Positions 36,865 through 46,365 of a stretch of 64,000 nt of DNA are shown one piece after another. Origin of the DNA: Acidobacteriota bacterium (lineage in GTDB: Bacteria; Acidobacteriota; Vicinamibacteria; Vicinamibacterales; UBA8438). Each line of letters begins with the position of its first letter. Position 1 is the stretch's first letter. A program made the translations under genes and the position numbers. The notes under the pieces were generated by a model that worked only from the letters and a program-made list of their open reading frames with translations, was not told the DNA's origin and made no database searches. The DNA lies in NCBI GenBank assembly GCA_009861545.1, contig VXME01000095.1, forward strand, positions 29,693-93,692, read 5' to 3'.

Positions 36865-38246
36865 GGTTCATCTATCCCGTCTTCACTCCCCTCATTCGTT
36901 CGGGCAGGGTCGTCCGCCCTTGGACGTGCTCGGCGTCTCAGCAGATCCATCATGCGCCATGTCGCGCGGTCGATGGCAGGCTTGGGGAGATAGTTCTCGA
37001 CCAGTGTGGACAGATCGCCAAAATGCGGGCCGACGAGCAAAGTAATCTGTACGTCCCTGGCGACCCGGTCACAGAAGGTGCGCAGCCGTCCGGCAGCATC
37101 ATCGTAGGATATGATCACCAGGTGCGTGGACGGAATGGTGAGCATATCCGACAGCACCCGATTGACGTGATCGTCCCCGAAACCGTATCCGTAAGTTACG
37201 ACTACCGAGTTCGGACGGCACGTCGCCGCGGCGAAGTCTCGGAAAAGGTCGGCGTACGGATACTCCAGGGTCTCAACATCCTTGGAGGCGTTCGGATAGA
37301 CGAGCACGCTTGCCCCGGGGCAGTCGGAAACCTCCGGGTGGCTCTCCGCGGCGCCGAATGGAAGCGCGCAGCGCTGGACTTCCGCTCGCCCGGAAGGCCC
37401 CGTCCTGGCACGCCAATCCAGGGACCCATGGAGCTTCGTGAGTCGCACGACCCCCTCGAGATAGCGGGGTTCTCCGCGGATGCCCGGCGGATTGTAGTGC
37501 AGGTCGACGCCGAGGCGGGACGAGCGGAAGACCGGACTGAGATTGCCGAGGAACCGATCTAGCACACGCAGTCCGAGCAGGTCGCATCCATGCTCGACAA
37601 CTCGATCGTAGTTGGTAGTGAAGATGTGCAGCCGCTCTCGACTCGCAGTACGGCTTGCGAAGGGCAAAAGGAATCCGCCGAGCAACCGGCGGACATTGTC
37701 CGCCTTCTTCGAGTCGTCAACATCGGTGAGCACCTGATTGATGCCGCGTTCGGTGCCGAGAATCTGCTTGAGAAAGGAGACGAGGGTGTCGTTCAATACG
37801 CCCTGCCATGCGCCGAGTTCTTTCGACACGCTGTCGGGGATCGTCCCATTCCCTCCGAGTGCTTCCACGTCAGCAAGAATTTGAAGACCTCCGATAAGTT
37901 CCCGTGCGGCACGGATCTGATCCTCGATGTTTGGATCACCGCGACCGAGACGCTCTGCGCTGTTCGCAGCGGCGACGCGTACCGCGAAGGCGTAGGTGTT
38001 CCGCACTTCCTTCGCCGCCATCTCGACGGTCGGCGCCCCGGCGTCCGTTGCCAAGGCGGTCGTCAAGCCGCTACCTATCACCAGATTCAGGTGCTCGGCC
38101 TGAAGCAGAGCCGACAACCACGGCTCAACGTGCTCCTTGTGGTCGTCGGGCTTCGGATCCGTACCGTTCAGTTTCGACGTATGGGCTCCCGCCCGAATCA
38201 CATGCGTTGGCCACGTGGTCTCGGCCTGCGCTTCTTTTTTTGTCAC
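36861..38246 (-). CDS. SIR2-domain NADase-like defence protein
   Basis: 461 residues. SIR2 motifs are complete: GSG (58-60) in LVIGSGLTT, TTNYD with Asn212 and Asp214, and the catalytic histidine in LHGSLDW (His273), then YGYGFGDDHVN. In antiphage SIR2 proteins this domain destroys NAD+ on infection. The start is taken as the GTG at 38246, which overlaps the pglXI stop (GTGA) and has GGAGAGG upstream; longer in-frame readings run through pglXI and are not credible. It is followed by herA with a 4-bp overlap. Confidence 0.83.
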   Translation of the reverse strand: MTKKEAQAETTWPTHVIRAGAHTSKLNGTDPKPDDHKEHVEPWLSALLQAEHLNLVIGSGLTTALATDAGAPTVEMAAKEVRNTYAFAVRVAAANSAERLGRGDPNIEDQIRAARELIGGLQILADVEALGGNGTIPDSVSKELGAWQGVLNDTLVSFLKQILGTERGINQVLTDVDDSKKADNVRRLLGGFLLPFASRTASRERLHIFTTNYDRVVEHGCDLLGLRVLDRFLGNLSPVFRSSRLGVDLHYNPPGIRGEPRYLEGVVRLTKLHGSLDWRARTGPSGRAEVQRCALPFGAAESHPEVSDCPGASVLVYPNASKDVETLEYPYADLFRDFAAATCRPNSVVVTYGYGFGDDHVNRVLSDMLTIPSTHLVIISYDDAAGRLRTFCDRVARDVQITLLVGPHFGDLSTLVENYLPKPAIDRATWRMMDLLRRRARPRADDPARTNEGSEDGIDEP

Positions 38247-41026
38247 GCATCCTCTCCGCTGCGCGTGAGCGCTTGGTCGTACCACATCAGCAGCTTCGGA
38301 TCCTCCTGAAGCGCGGTCTCCGGAACCTTGCGCGCGACCTCCACGATAGTGGCGTAATCCCGTGCCTGCCATGCCCTCCGGAAACCGGCGCGAATCGCTT
38401 CCAGGCGGAACAGTTTCAGGCGTCTCTGCGTGGAGTGCCGGTACTCGTCGAACTCCCGGAGCAGGCCCCGTGTCCGCAGCTCGTCGAGATCGCCGGCCTT
38501 GCGCGAATCCGGAACGTACCAGCGATCCCTGGCCTTGGCACGGAGCGCGAGATCATCTTTCGGCAGGTTCCGCAGTTCCTTGAAGTTGCCGGACAGGTAG
38601 GCGTGGATCTGGCTCGGAACCTCGCCCTTTCCGTCGTAGCAGAGGAAGTTCTGCGCCAGGAACTCCGACAGCTCGATCATCTTCTCGTGCTTCTGCCACC
38701 CGCCGAGCTCGCGGATGAAGTGCGGATGAATCTCCTGGAAGGTCTGGGGCTTCTTCGTGAGCTGCTGCCGCAGCCACTGGATGGCGGATTCCTCGTCCTT
38801 GACGAAGAGTTCGAGTTGAACGAGCTCCCGTGCTCCCAGCCGTTTGGTGTCGTACTCGGCGACCTGATCGGGGAGGAAGAACATGCCGTCCCGCTCGGGA
38901 AAGCGCTGCGTGAGGCCGTCCTGGAACTCGGTCGCGGAAAGAGGAACCGTCACACCGCGCTGCACGTGAAAGGCCACCATGCGGTCGAACAGGAGGTAGC
39001 CCTGTCGCTCTGCGATCACCTCGGCACTCCCATCCCTGGCGACGAACACGGGAAGCTGCCGCATGTGGGTGCGGACGAAATCCCACGCGCCGTCTTCGGT
39101 CCCGGCCTTCAGCCGGAAACGGTCCTCCAATCCGCCGTTCGGCTTGTAGGCGGAAATCACCAGATCTTGCTTGACGGCCGTGCTGGTGACCTGCCGGTAC
39201 GAGCCCTGCTGCTTGTCGAGGGTACGGACGTCGGCAACTACGAAGCCCGCGGCCAGCATGGCCTCCTGAATGGCGTTCCAGACGGCGTTCTTGGAGTTGT
39301 GGAAAACGACGGTGATCCACCGGCCGGGCTTCAGGACGCGGCAATACGCCTGGAAGCATCGCTGCATCAGGCGCTGGTAGTCGGCGATTCCCTTGCCCTT
39401 TGGCCGGTCGACGATGGCCTCTGTCTCGCTGCAGGTGCGGATGCCGTGCCAGGATTCGACCAAGTAGTTGAGATCCGCATAAAAGATATTTTCGCCAAAA
39501 GGCGGATCAGTAAACACGTGATCAATAGAATTGTCTGGCAAGGTGCTGTGACTGCAGTCACTGGTGGCGACAATCGCGCAATTCGCATACGCTGACATCA
39601 GACTAAAGGCCTCAGGAAGTAGTCTGGTTTTTCGGTCTAGTCGGTACCACGGTGATGTTTCCGCAACTTGCGACGGTATGTAGTACACGCCGCTCAATAC
39701 TTGATTAGATTGCGAGTTCTGGTTGGCCCTAAAGCGATTCAAGACGGACATCGTCGCTATAGCTTGCTCAACAAAAAAAAGTAGCAACTGACGCTGCCTT
39801 ACATCTGAACAGCTGTGGGCTCGGCGCCACATCGCTGCCAGCGCATGCGCCGCCCGCGGCGGGAACAGGTGGTGCACGTGCGTGAACCCCTTCGGCGCAA
39901 GACGAGATCCGTGGTACATCTCGTCGATGGGGAAGGCGTTGGTCGGCACTTCCGACGGCAACGGGAGACCTGCGACGCTCTCCAGGACGTGCAGATCGGT
40001 GGCGTCTGGTTCCTTTCCGTACCGCACATCGCCCACGTTGTAGTCGATAAGGACGGGTCGCAACCGAATGCGCTTCCAGGGCTGGCCCGACGCAGGATCG
40101 ACGAGCGTCTCGAACAAACGCACGAGGTTGTCCTTGGTCAGGGTCGCCGCGCAATGCGGACAGGGAAAAGAAGGTCGCGTGCGGCTGGTATCCCTGTCCA
40201 GAGCCTCGTCCAGAAACACTACTTCGCCCGCGCAGTCCGGACAGGAAAAAACCTCGCTCCAGACGGTGTAGTTGATCCGCCCCCTGGTCTGTCCGTCCGT
40301 GTGGAGCGTCTCGTACATCCAGCCGATCTCCGCGTCGACCTCCCGCAACAGTTGGGACGACGCCTCGCGGAATACCGAAACGTCGAAGGGAAGGTTGTAG
40401 TTGGCGGCAATGAAAGTAGCCGCCGGCGACAGGTCGCCGAGGATTACCCGCCGGGCGCCCCACCTCGGTGGCTCTCGTCCCTCGACCTTCCATTTCTGCT
40501 CGAGCGCCCGGCGGTAGGTACGCGGCGCCGTGCCGCACCATTGCGCCGCGACGCCAGTCATGCCCGAGCCGCAGAATCCGTCGAGGACGAGGTCGCCCGG
40601 TTGGGTGTAGTGAAGAATCGACGGCACAATCGCCAAGTGCGGCACCTTCGTGTGGTAGCCGTGCGCCCGGTAGAGGGAATCCGTCTTCCCGACACTGACG
40701 TCGACGGCGAACGGCTCGCGATGATACGGCTCGTCGGGGTCGTAGGGCCGGCCGTAGTGCTCGACGAACTGGTTCACGAACGGATTGGGGCAGGCCGTGT
40801 AGTACGGCGGATCGGACAGCCGCAGGATGTCCTCGTCCTTGCCCGCGGGAAAGTCGGGCCGTCGTCGGAGTTCCGGCAGCTTCTCCTTCAAGCGCTCGAG
40901 GAAGTACTTCCGGCGTGCCTCGACCGACTCGAAGGTCGTCCCGAGGCACTCTACCGGTCCCGAGTCGCGCGTCGCGGACTCGCGGAACAGCTCGGGGACA
41001 GGGTCACTCTTCGCCGCCACCTTCAT
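38243..41026 (-). CDS. pglXI: BREX type 3 DNA adenine methyltransferase PglXI
   Basis: 927 residues. AdoMet loop VLDGFCGSGMTGVAAQW near residue 140, catalytic motif FTDPPFGENIFY near residue 505, and paired cysteines (CPDC, CPHC near 265-290) suggesting a zinc ribbon. This is the large split-motif methyltransferase of BREX-3 that marks host DNA. Sequence around 39480-39790, just before the catalytic motif, is noticeably more AT-rich than the rest. It overlaps the SIR2 gene by 4 bp. Its two ends are the parts that survive in the pseudogene at 26764-27078. Confidence 0.87.
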   Translation of the reverse strand: MKVAAKSDPVPELFRESATRDSGPVECLGTTFESVEARRKYFLERLKEKLPELRRRPDFPAGKDEDILRLSDPPYYTACPNPFVNQFVEHYGRPYDPDEPYHREPFAVDVSVGKTDSLYRAHGYHTKVPHLAIVPSILHYTQPGDLVLDGFCGSGMTGVAAQWCGTAPRTYRRALEQKWKVEGREPPRWGARRVILGDLSPAATFIAANYNLPFDVSVFREASSQLLREVDAEIGWMYETLHTDGQTRGRINYTVWSEVFSCPDCAGEVVFLDEALDRDTSRTRPSFPCPHCAATLTKDNLVRLFETLVDPASGQPWKRIRLRPVLIDYNVGDVRYGKEPDATDLHVLESVAGLPLPSEVPTNAFPIDEMYHGSRLAPKGFTHVHHLFPPRAAHALAAMWRRAHSCSDVRQRQLLLFFVEQAIATMSVLNRFRANQNSQSNQVLSGVYYIPSQVAETSPWYRLDRKTRLLPEAFSLMSAYANCAIVATSDCSHSTLPDNSIDHVFTDPPFGENIFYADLNYLVESWHGIRTCSETEAIVDRPKGKGIADYQRLMQRCFQAYCRVLKPGRWITVVFHNSKNAVWNAIQEAMLAAGFVVADVRTLDKQQGSYRQVTSTAVKQDLVISAYKPNGGLEDRFRLKAGTEDGAWDFVRTHMRQLPVFVARDGSAEVIAERQGYLLFDRMVAFHVQRGVTVPLSATEFQDGLTQRFPERDGMFFLPDQVAEYDTKRLGARELVQLELFVKDEESAIQWLRQQLTKKPQTFQEIHPHFIRELGGWQKHEKMIELSEFLAQNFLCYDGKGEVPSQIHAYLSGNFKELRNLPKDDLALRAKARDRWYVPDSRKAGDLDELRTRGLLREFDEYRHSTQRRLKLFRLEAIRAGFRRAWQARDYATIVEVARKVPETALQEDPKLLMWYDQALTRSGEDA

Positions 41027-41067
41027 CCTCCCGGCCCTTGCGCATGCGAGCGGTCCGCAAGGCGATT

Positions 41068-41131
41068 ACATGGTCACTGACTATGTTCCGCTCAGGCATA
41101 CCGCTGACATGGTCAGTGACCATGTTCCGCT
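41068..41131. repeat. Two near-identical 25-bp repeats, each holding a 19-bp palindrome
   Basis: Copies at 41068-41092 and 41107-41131 differ at two of 25 positions and are spaced 39 bp apart, same orientation. Each contains a dyad; the second is perfect, ACATGGTCAGTGACCATGT (9-bp arms, 1-bp centre). The pair lies 42-105 bp upstream of the pglXI start, and the outer edge (41131) coincides with the point where vapC homology stops. They may be operators of the pglXI-SIR2-HerA-brxHII-pglZ block or traces of the event that broke vapC. Confidence 0.7.
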
Positions 41132-41256
41132 GACGCTTCCAGGAGATTGGCCACTGACAGCCGGCAAGGTGAAGCGGTTGCGATGATTCTGGCGTAGTGC
41201 GCGGCGTCCGCTTCGCGAAACAGCACGGCCAGGACTGCCGAGGTGTCGACGATCAC
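41113..41256 (-). pseudogene. N-terminal fragment of VapC toxin gene
   Basis: From a GTG at 41256, overlapping the vapB stop by 4 bp (GTGA), the frame encodes IVDTSAVLAVLFREADA and CRLSVANLLEAS, the standard VapC opening with the first PIN aspartate. After residue 42 homology ends and the frame runs into the palindromic repeat, stopping at residue 47. A full VapC has about 130 residues. The missing last part has a counterpart at 28944-29090, right after the BREX block. Confidence 0.85.
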
Positions 41257-41510
41257 GTGGGCAACCCCCGTTCGTCATAGAGAAGGTCGCCATGATCCGC
41301 GGCCGACGGCCCCGGATCCAGCCTGTTGGCGCAGCGTTCCCCGATGGCGAGCAGCTTCTCGACGCGGACATCCACGTCCCGTAGACGCTGCTCCCGCTCC
41401 AGGCGGTCGCGTAGCGCGACCGTAATCGCGCCGGTCATCGTCTCGCCGGTCAGCCGGGCGAGCTCGCCGGCGAGCCGACACGTCTCCTCGTTCTTGATGT
41501 TGAGGCTCAT
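41253..41510 (-). CDS. vapB: VapB-type antitoxin (Rv0623/PSK family), toxin partner broken
   Basis: 85 residues: MSLNIKNEETCRLAGELARLTGETMTGAITVALRDRL is the usual start of VapB antitoxins of the Rv0623 type, a DNA-binding N-terminus followed by a toxin-wrapping tail. The gene is complete and retains its coupling to vapC, but the toxin is truncated, so it is an orphan antitoxin unless it regulates other promoters. It sits between brxC and pglXI, on the same strand. An upstream inverted repeat (41524-41548) is a likely autoregulatory site. Confidence 0.82.
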   Translation of the reverse strand: MSLNIKNEETCRLAGELARLTGETMTGAITVALRDRLEREQRLRDVDVRVEKLLAIGERCANRLDPGPSAADHGDLLYDERGLPT

Positions 41511-41523
41511 GGCAGGGTCCCTA

Positions 41524-41548
41524 GTAGAATATCGAGCATTCATTCTAC
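41524..41548. promoter_or_regulatory. Inverted repeat upstream of vapB, probable operator
   Basis: GTAGAAT at 41524-41530 and ATTCTAC at 41542-41548 form perfect 7-bp arms with an 11-bp spacer, 14 bp upstream of the vapB start in an AT-rich gap. VapB antitoxins usually repress their own operon through such palindromes, so an operator is the likely reading. Confidence 0.5.
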
Positions 41549-41628
41549 CCGAATCCCATTCGGCGGCCGGCAACCCAGGGGGTCGCGAACGAAGGCTTGC
41601 GGGAGCACCTCGGGCACCGACTCGCCGG

Positions 41629-44600
41629 CTACTCGATGACGATCCGCACCTTCGCCTCGTCCATTCCCTTCGCCCTTTCGTCGACATAGTCGCCGAAGCG
41701 CTTCTTCAGTTGGCCAGGCGTTGCCGGCGATCCGCTCGGGAAGAGCGCGCGGCGAAATTCCTCAGCGGTTACGACCACTTTCGAGAGCCCGGACAACACC
41801 TGCGCGACCGCGTCGATGAAGTCGCGACTCGCGTCGTCGGGGAACGTGCCGGACGCGATGAACGCTTGCACCAGCTTGCGCTGGTCGGGCCCGAGCAGCG
41901 CAAGCTGGTCGCGTGTCGTCGGATCCGCCAGGTTGTTCAACAGGATGCCGGTCCAGGTCGAAATCAGCGTGTCCAGTTCGCCGTCCAGCCCGGAAAGCAC
42001 GTTGCCGGCCTCAGCCTGGACAGGCTCGGCCGACGGCCGGAAGGCGCAGTGAGGACACTCGCCGGCAGCGTCCAGTTCCTGCTCGGTCAACGCGAAACAG
42101 CTCTTGAGCGCAGCCAGACGGTGCTGGAAGTCCGTCAGTTGCTGTCTGGGCATCAGGTCGATCGTCGCCAGATTCCGCAGTTGTTGCAGGCGCTCGTCCT
42201 TGAGAAGCCGGCCCTTTCGCCTGTCGTCATCGACCCCGAGCCTGGCCCGCGCGTGAAGAGCCAGGTACGCGTCGATGTACGCGCGCTTCAGTTCGTCGAG
42301 CTTCGCCCGAGCTTGCTGCCGAAAGCCGGCGGCCGACCGCTTCGCCGGATCGAGGAACTGCGCGACGAGGTCCTCACGCACGTCCTTCAGCTTCCCCACC
42401 CACTCGTGATCCGGAGGAAGCACCGCCTCCGCGGCGGGGAAATACGATGCGGCATTCGCGAAGTCCCCGACCAGCGCGTGCATGGCTTCGACCTCTCCGA
42501 GCGCGTCCAGACCGACTCGCTGCGCCTCCACCTCCTGCCGGCCGTAAGGAAAGTTCTTGAGCGTGCCGGGCGACGTGAAGGCTTGAAGCGATTCGAGGAA
42601 GCCCTTGGCCGAATCCAGCTTCCCGCGCAAGTCGTCGGTGGCATACTCGTCGAGGAGCTGTCGCCCCCAGAACTGAAAGCCGGTCTGGAGGGCCTGCCGG
42701 GCGAGCACCAACTGCTTGACCCGCGCACCTATGGCCTTGTGCAGCTCCTGGACCGGCTGTTCCCTGCCCTGCGCCACAAGTTGCGCCATGCCCGGTGTCA
42801 ATTCCAGCAGCTCGAAGAGCGCCGTCAGCGCGGGGATGTTCCACGACTTCGGACGTTCGACGTGCTTCAGGCCGACGAGGTCGGTCAGCGGCGTGGCGGG
42901 AAGCGCCGCGACGTCGGTCGCGTCGAACTTCCGGCCGGGAATGGCAAGGACCAGGTCGCCGGCGTAGACGAGGCTCGCCAGCAGGACGACCACCCAGTCC
43001 GGCTCCAGGCGATACGTGCGCGGCGCCATGTACTCGACGTCATGAACGGTGTGGATCAGCTCACCTCGGTTGAGAACCTGTCCCTCACCCTTGTTGGCCA
43101 GCATCTCGATAACATGCTTCGCGTAGCGCGAGCGACTCGGGTCGAGCCGGTCGCCGTCGAGCAGCTCCAGCGCGTCGAGGACCCTGGCTCCCTGCTGGGT
43201 CTTGCGCGGGCCGGCGATCCACCGCAGCGCGTCCTGCACGGCCTGCGGACGACTCTCCCTGGTCCAGTAGACCGGAAACGTCGGGTACCCCGGCGCGTCG
43301 TCCTCGAAGCAAGTGCCCAGCGCCGCGGAGCCGACGGCATTCACGACGTCCAGAACGTTGACCTGCGCCCCCTCCGTCGCCAGCTTCCCCTTCACCCACC
43401 CGGTGAGCGGCTTGGTCCGTCCCTGGTGCGTCACCTCGACCGCGGTGGTCATGTGCTCCCGGAGCCACCTCCCCAACTCTTGCTGGTAGCCGGACGCCTT
43501 CGTCTCGTAGACCTTCTTCGCCTGGCCGGACGCGCGGGATGCCAGATCGAGCGCCGCGGCGCATCCCTTGAGGGCCTGATGGAAGGCGTCGTCGCGTCCC
43601 GTGAGCCGAAAGAACACCTCGTCCGCCTTCTTCTCGTCCCGGAAGCGTGGCGGGTCGTAGGGCTGGATGAAGTAGAGGTAGAAGTCGCGCGGCGGCACGG
43701 CCGTCGACCGCTCGTTCGGCGCGCCGAAGAATAGGTAGCCCAGCCGGGAGGCGTGGCGCTCCCGCCACTCCAGCTCGTGCTCCCAGATCTGGAAGCCGGT
43801 CACGTAGGTCGCGTCCTTGCACTCCAGGACGGTCGTGAGCGCCTGGTAGTAGTAGCGGTCGAGCTGCGCGTCGTCGAGCGACTCTGCGCGCTTCTCGATC
43901 TGTGCGTCGTAGTCGTCCGTCTTCTGGAGGTCGAGATAGTACTGGCGGTTGTCCGCATTGGACGAAATGAACTGTCCGCTGACGGTCCTATGGATTTCGC
44001 GCAGGACGGTCTCGACCAGCGAGAGCAGGTCATCGGCCGGCTCGCCGCCCAGGTCTTCGATGCCCGGCTGGTAGAGGCACAGCGTGTCGCGGAGCTCGTC
44101 CGGCGTGGCCCCGAGCGGCGCGTGGATGTCGTTGTGCGTGAGCCGGTGAACGGACAGGGCGTGGATAATCCGTAGCGCCATCGGCCTGTACTGCGGCCGC
44201 GTGAACGCCCGGGCGATGCGGGACTCCAGCACCTGGCTGCAGTCGATCACCGCCTTGATCTCCGGCACCGCGCGGAACGACGGGTTCTCGCGCAGCGCGC
44301 CCCAGTACGCGTCGTAGGCGATGAGGCCGGGACTGTCGGCAGGCGGCTCGTCTTCGACGATCCGATTCATCGCCAGCGAGAGCGTCTTCAGCACTTCGCG
44401 CTTCTCGATCACCGCGATCCGCTCGAACGTGTCGATGAAGTCGGGGTGGACCGGGAACAGCCGTACGAACTCGTCCAGTCGCTCGTTCATGTTGCCGTAG
44501 AACCGGGTGAACGGCTGGAGGTAGGCCCGGATCCGTATCTGCTGCTCGGCCGTCTTCCTCAGGAGGCGCTCGGCCACCACGTGCTTGACGTCGGTCCGCG

Positions 44601-45336
44601 CGATGCGGATCTGCTCGAAGCGGTCCTTCACCCGGCGCAGGCTGTCGGCCACGTGGGCGAAGCGGGGACTGTCGAAGATGGCTTCCTGCAGACCGGCGAC
44701 GAAGCGGAAGCGCAGATCCTTGCAGACCTCACCCACCTCGCGGAGGAAGTTCAGATCGAGAACCAGCTCCTGATCCCTGCGGCTCTTGAGGTAGTCGAGC
44801 AGCTCATCCACCACGAACAGCAACCCCTGGTCGGGGTACCGCTCGTGGAACGCCGACATCAGATCCTCGAAGGCGCTCTTGTGATTCGGGATCGTGTCCC
44901 TGGCCGGGAAGCGGTAGTCGATACCCCACCCGGCCAGCGCTCCCTCGAGCTGTGAGCAGACGAACTCGCGGAAGTCCATCGTCGTGGCGCCGAGCTCGGT
45001 GCGGGCCACCTTGAACCGGCCGGCGATGCGGCGCGCGGCGACGGCGACGAGAGGGCTGACCGAGTCGACGAGATCCGCCCGCTCGGCGATCGCGGAGATG
45101 ACCGACATCAGGTGGGACTTGCCCGTGCCGTAGTTCCCGACGACGAGGAAACCCTTGTTGTCGGCAGGCCGCTCGAACTGAATCTGCGGAATCACGACCT
45201 GCGCGAGCCGCTCCGCCATTTCCGCGCTCACGACGTAGGTCGACACGAGCTGCTTCGCCGCCGACGCCTGGTCGGCGTCTCGAAGCTGCACGACCGTCTC
45301 GATCGGCTCGAACTGAATCAGGTCGCCGTATTTCAT
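41629..45336 (-). CDS. brxC: BrxC/PglY-type BREX ATPase (DUF6079)
   Basis: 1,235 residues, the expected size for BrxC. Walker A GNYGTGKS at 67-74 ([16 protein letters not shown]), with [15 protein letters not shown] as a probable Walker B. The rest is a long helical ATPase and scaffold without other named motifs; a lone CPHC-type pair is near residue 1100. BrxC is a core subunit of every BREX type. It follows brxF by 31 bp and precedes the vapB remnant locus. Confidence 0.87.
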   Translation of the reverse strand: MKYGDLIQFEPIETVVQLRDADQASAAKQLVSTYVVSAEMAERLAQVVIPQIQFERPADNKGFLVVGNYGTGKSHLMSVISAIAERADLVDSVSPLVAVAARRIAGRFKVARTELGATTMDFREFVCSQLEGALAGWGIDYRFPARDTIPNHKSAFEDLMSAFHERYPDQGLLFVVDELLDYLKSRRDQELVLDLNFLREVGEVCKDLRFRFVAGLQEAIFDSPRFAHVADSLRRVKDRFEQIRIARTDVKHVVAERLLRKTAEQQIRIRAYLQPFTRFYGNMNERLDEFVRLFPVHPDFIDTFERIAVIEKREVLKTLSLAMNRIVEDEPPADSPGLIAYDAYWGALRENPSFRAVPEIKAVIDCSQVLESRIARAFTRPQYRPMALRIIHALSVHRLTHNDIHAPLGATPDELRDTLCLYQPGIEDLGGEPADDLLSLVETVLREIHRTVSGQFISSNADNRQYYLDLQKTDDYDAQIEKRAESLDDAQLDRYYYQALTTVLECKDATYVTGFQIWEHELEWRERHASRLGYLFFGAPNERSTAVPPRDFYLYFIQPYDPPRFRDEKKADEVFFRLTGRDDAFHQALKGCAAALDLASRASGQAKKVYETKASGYQQELGRWLREHMTTAVEVTHQGRTKPLTGWVKGKLATEGAQVNVLDVVNAVGSAALGTCFEDDAPGYPTFPVYWTRESRPQAVQDALRWIAGPRKTQQGARVLDALELLDGDRLDPSRSRYAKHVIEMLANKGEGQVLNRGELIHTVHDVEYMAPRTYRLEPDWVVVLLASLVYAGDLVLAIPGRKFDATDVAALPATPLTDLVGLKHVERPKSWNIPALTALFELLELTPGMAQLVAQGREQPVQELHKAIGARVKQLVLARQALQTGFQFWGRQLLDEYATDDLRGKLDSAKGFLESLQAFTSPGTLKNFPYGRQEVEAQRVGLDALGEVEAMHALVGDFANAASYFPAAEAVLPPDHEWVGKLKDVREDLVAQFLDPAKRSAAGFRQQARAKLDELKRAYIDAYLALHARARLGVDDDRRKGRLLKDERLQQLRNLATIDLMPRQQLTDFQHRLAALKSCFALTEQELDAAGECPHCAFRPSAEPVQAEAGNVLSGLDGELDTLISTWTGILLNNLADPTTRDQLALLGPDQRKLVQAFIASGTFPDDASRDFIDAVAQVLSGLSKVVVTAEEFRRALFPSGSPATPGQLKKRFGDYVDERAKGMDEAKVRIVIE

Positions 45337-45367
45337 CTCGGTACCGGTACGGTGACGATGCCCGACC

Positions 45368-45853
45368 TCATGGGCTCGCGACGTCCGGGCAAACGACCAT
45401 CACGTCGCCCCGGTCATCCCGGGAGTACCGCCTGTGTTCCGGGTGTTCCGGCGCCGCGTAGGTCAGGTAGCCCTTCTCCAGCGTCCCGTTCCAGGCCGCG
45501 ACGATGGTACGGTTTCGTGACACACCCTGCAACAGCCGTAGCGGATCCTGCCTGAGCGCCGGGTCGAACAAGAGCTCGACGTTGTCGAGCAGCGCCAGCG
45601 GCTCGTCAGTGCCCACAACCTCGTTGAGTAGATCCGGCAACCGCAACGCCCGCTCGCGCTCGGTCAAGTCGAGCATCCGGCGCGACAGCTCCAGGTTGAG
45701 GTTGACGATCCGGGCCCCTGTCCTTGCCGCAACCTGCCGCAACGCCTCGGTCTTGCCGGACCCGCTGGGAGCCGCGACGAGAATCAGACGGTGATATTGC
45801 GCCTTGGCGCCATCAATCCGGGCGAGTACCTTCTGGGACAGAGCTTCTGCCAT
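45368..45853 (-). CDS. brxF: BREX type 3 P-loop protein BrxF
   Basis: 161 residues from the ATG at 45853. Walker [12 protein letters not shown] near 29-36 and an acidic strand [12 protein letters not shown] that fits Walker B. Size, P-loop and position just ahead of brxC identify BrxF, the small ATPase that opens type 3 BREX operons. Longer frames upstream pass through queD out of frame. No clear promoter was found in the 38 bp before it, so it may be cotranscribed with queD. Confidence 0.82.
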   Translation of the reverse strand: MAEALSQKVLARIDGAKAQYHRLILVAAPSGSGKTEALRQVAARTGARIVNLNLELSRRMLDLTERERALRLPDLLNEVVGTDEPLALLDNVELLFDPALRQDPLRLLQGVSRNRTIVAAWNGTLEKGYLTYAAPEHPEHRRYSRDDRGDVMVVCPDVASP

Positions 45854-45891
45854 CGCTGCTACGCAAGCCGCAGGTCGGTTGCAGACGGACT

Positions 45892-46308
45892 CTATCCCTC
45901 CCCGCCGTCCGCCTGGTAGGTGGCGAACGACGTCGGGGTCTCCCAGACCGTCACCCTCACGACCGGGAAGCCGTGCTCGCGGGTCTTCTCGAATATGAGG
46001 CGGGCGATGTGCTCGACGGTGGGGTTCTCCTCGGCGACGAACACCGGCTCGCCAAGCTCCCGCAGCGGTCCGATGAGCGGGTCGTCGCGGTGGAGGATCA
46101 TCTTGTGGTCGAGCTCGCGGTCGATCCAGCCCTTGATGCTGCGCTTGATGTCGCTGAAGTCGCAGACCATCTGGCGGTCGTCGAGCGACTCGGTCCGCAC
46201 CTCCACCTCGGCCACCGCGTTGTGCCCGTGGGGATGCTTGCAGACGCCGTCGTAGTTCAGGAGGCGGTGGCCGTAGCAGAAGTCGATGCGTTTGGTGACC
46301 GAGTACAT
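45892..46308 (-). CDS. queD: 6-carboxytetrahydropterin synthase (QueD)
   Basis: 138 residues. Zinc histidines and the catalytic cysteine are in YGHRLL and CKHPHGHNA; downstream VCDFSDIKRSIK, LDHKMIL and NPTVEHIARLIF match the family. Makes 6-carboxytetrahydropterin from dihydroneopterin triphosphate on the way to preQ0 and queuosine. Divergent from queC with a gap of 57 bp. queE and queF are not in the window. Confidence 0.88.
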   Translation of the reverse strand: MYSVTKRIDFCYGHRLLNYDGVCKHPHGHNAVAEVEVRTESLDDRQMVCDFSDIKRSIKGWIDRELDHKMILHRDDPLIGPLRELGEPVFVAEENPTVEHIARLIFEKTREHGFPVVRVTVWETPTSFATYQADGGEG

Positions 46309-46365
46309 GGAGCGCCGAATCGTAGCACACGCTCGCGTTCAGGCCGGCTGGTAGGATGTCCGCCC

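Noticed and set aside
29091..41026. DISARM instead of BREX
   Set aside because: PglZ, BrxC and BrxF are present, and no DrmA/DrmB/DrmC set is seen; the helicase plus methyltransferase resemblance is only superficial.
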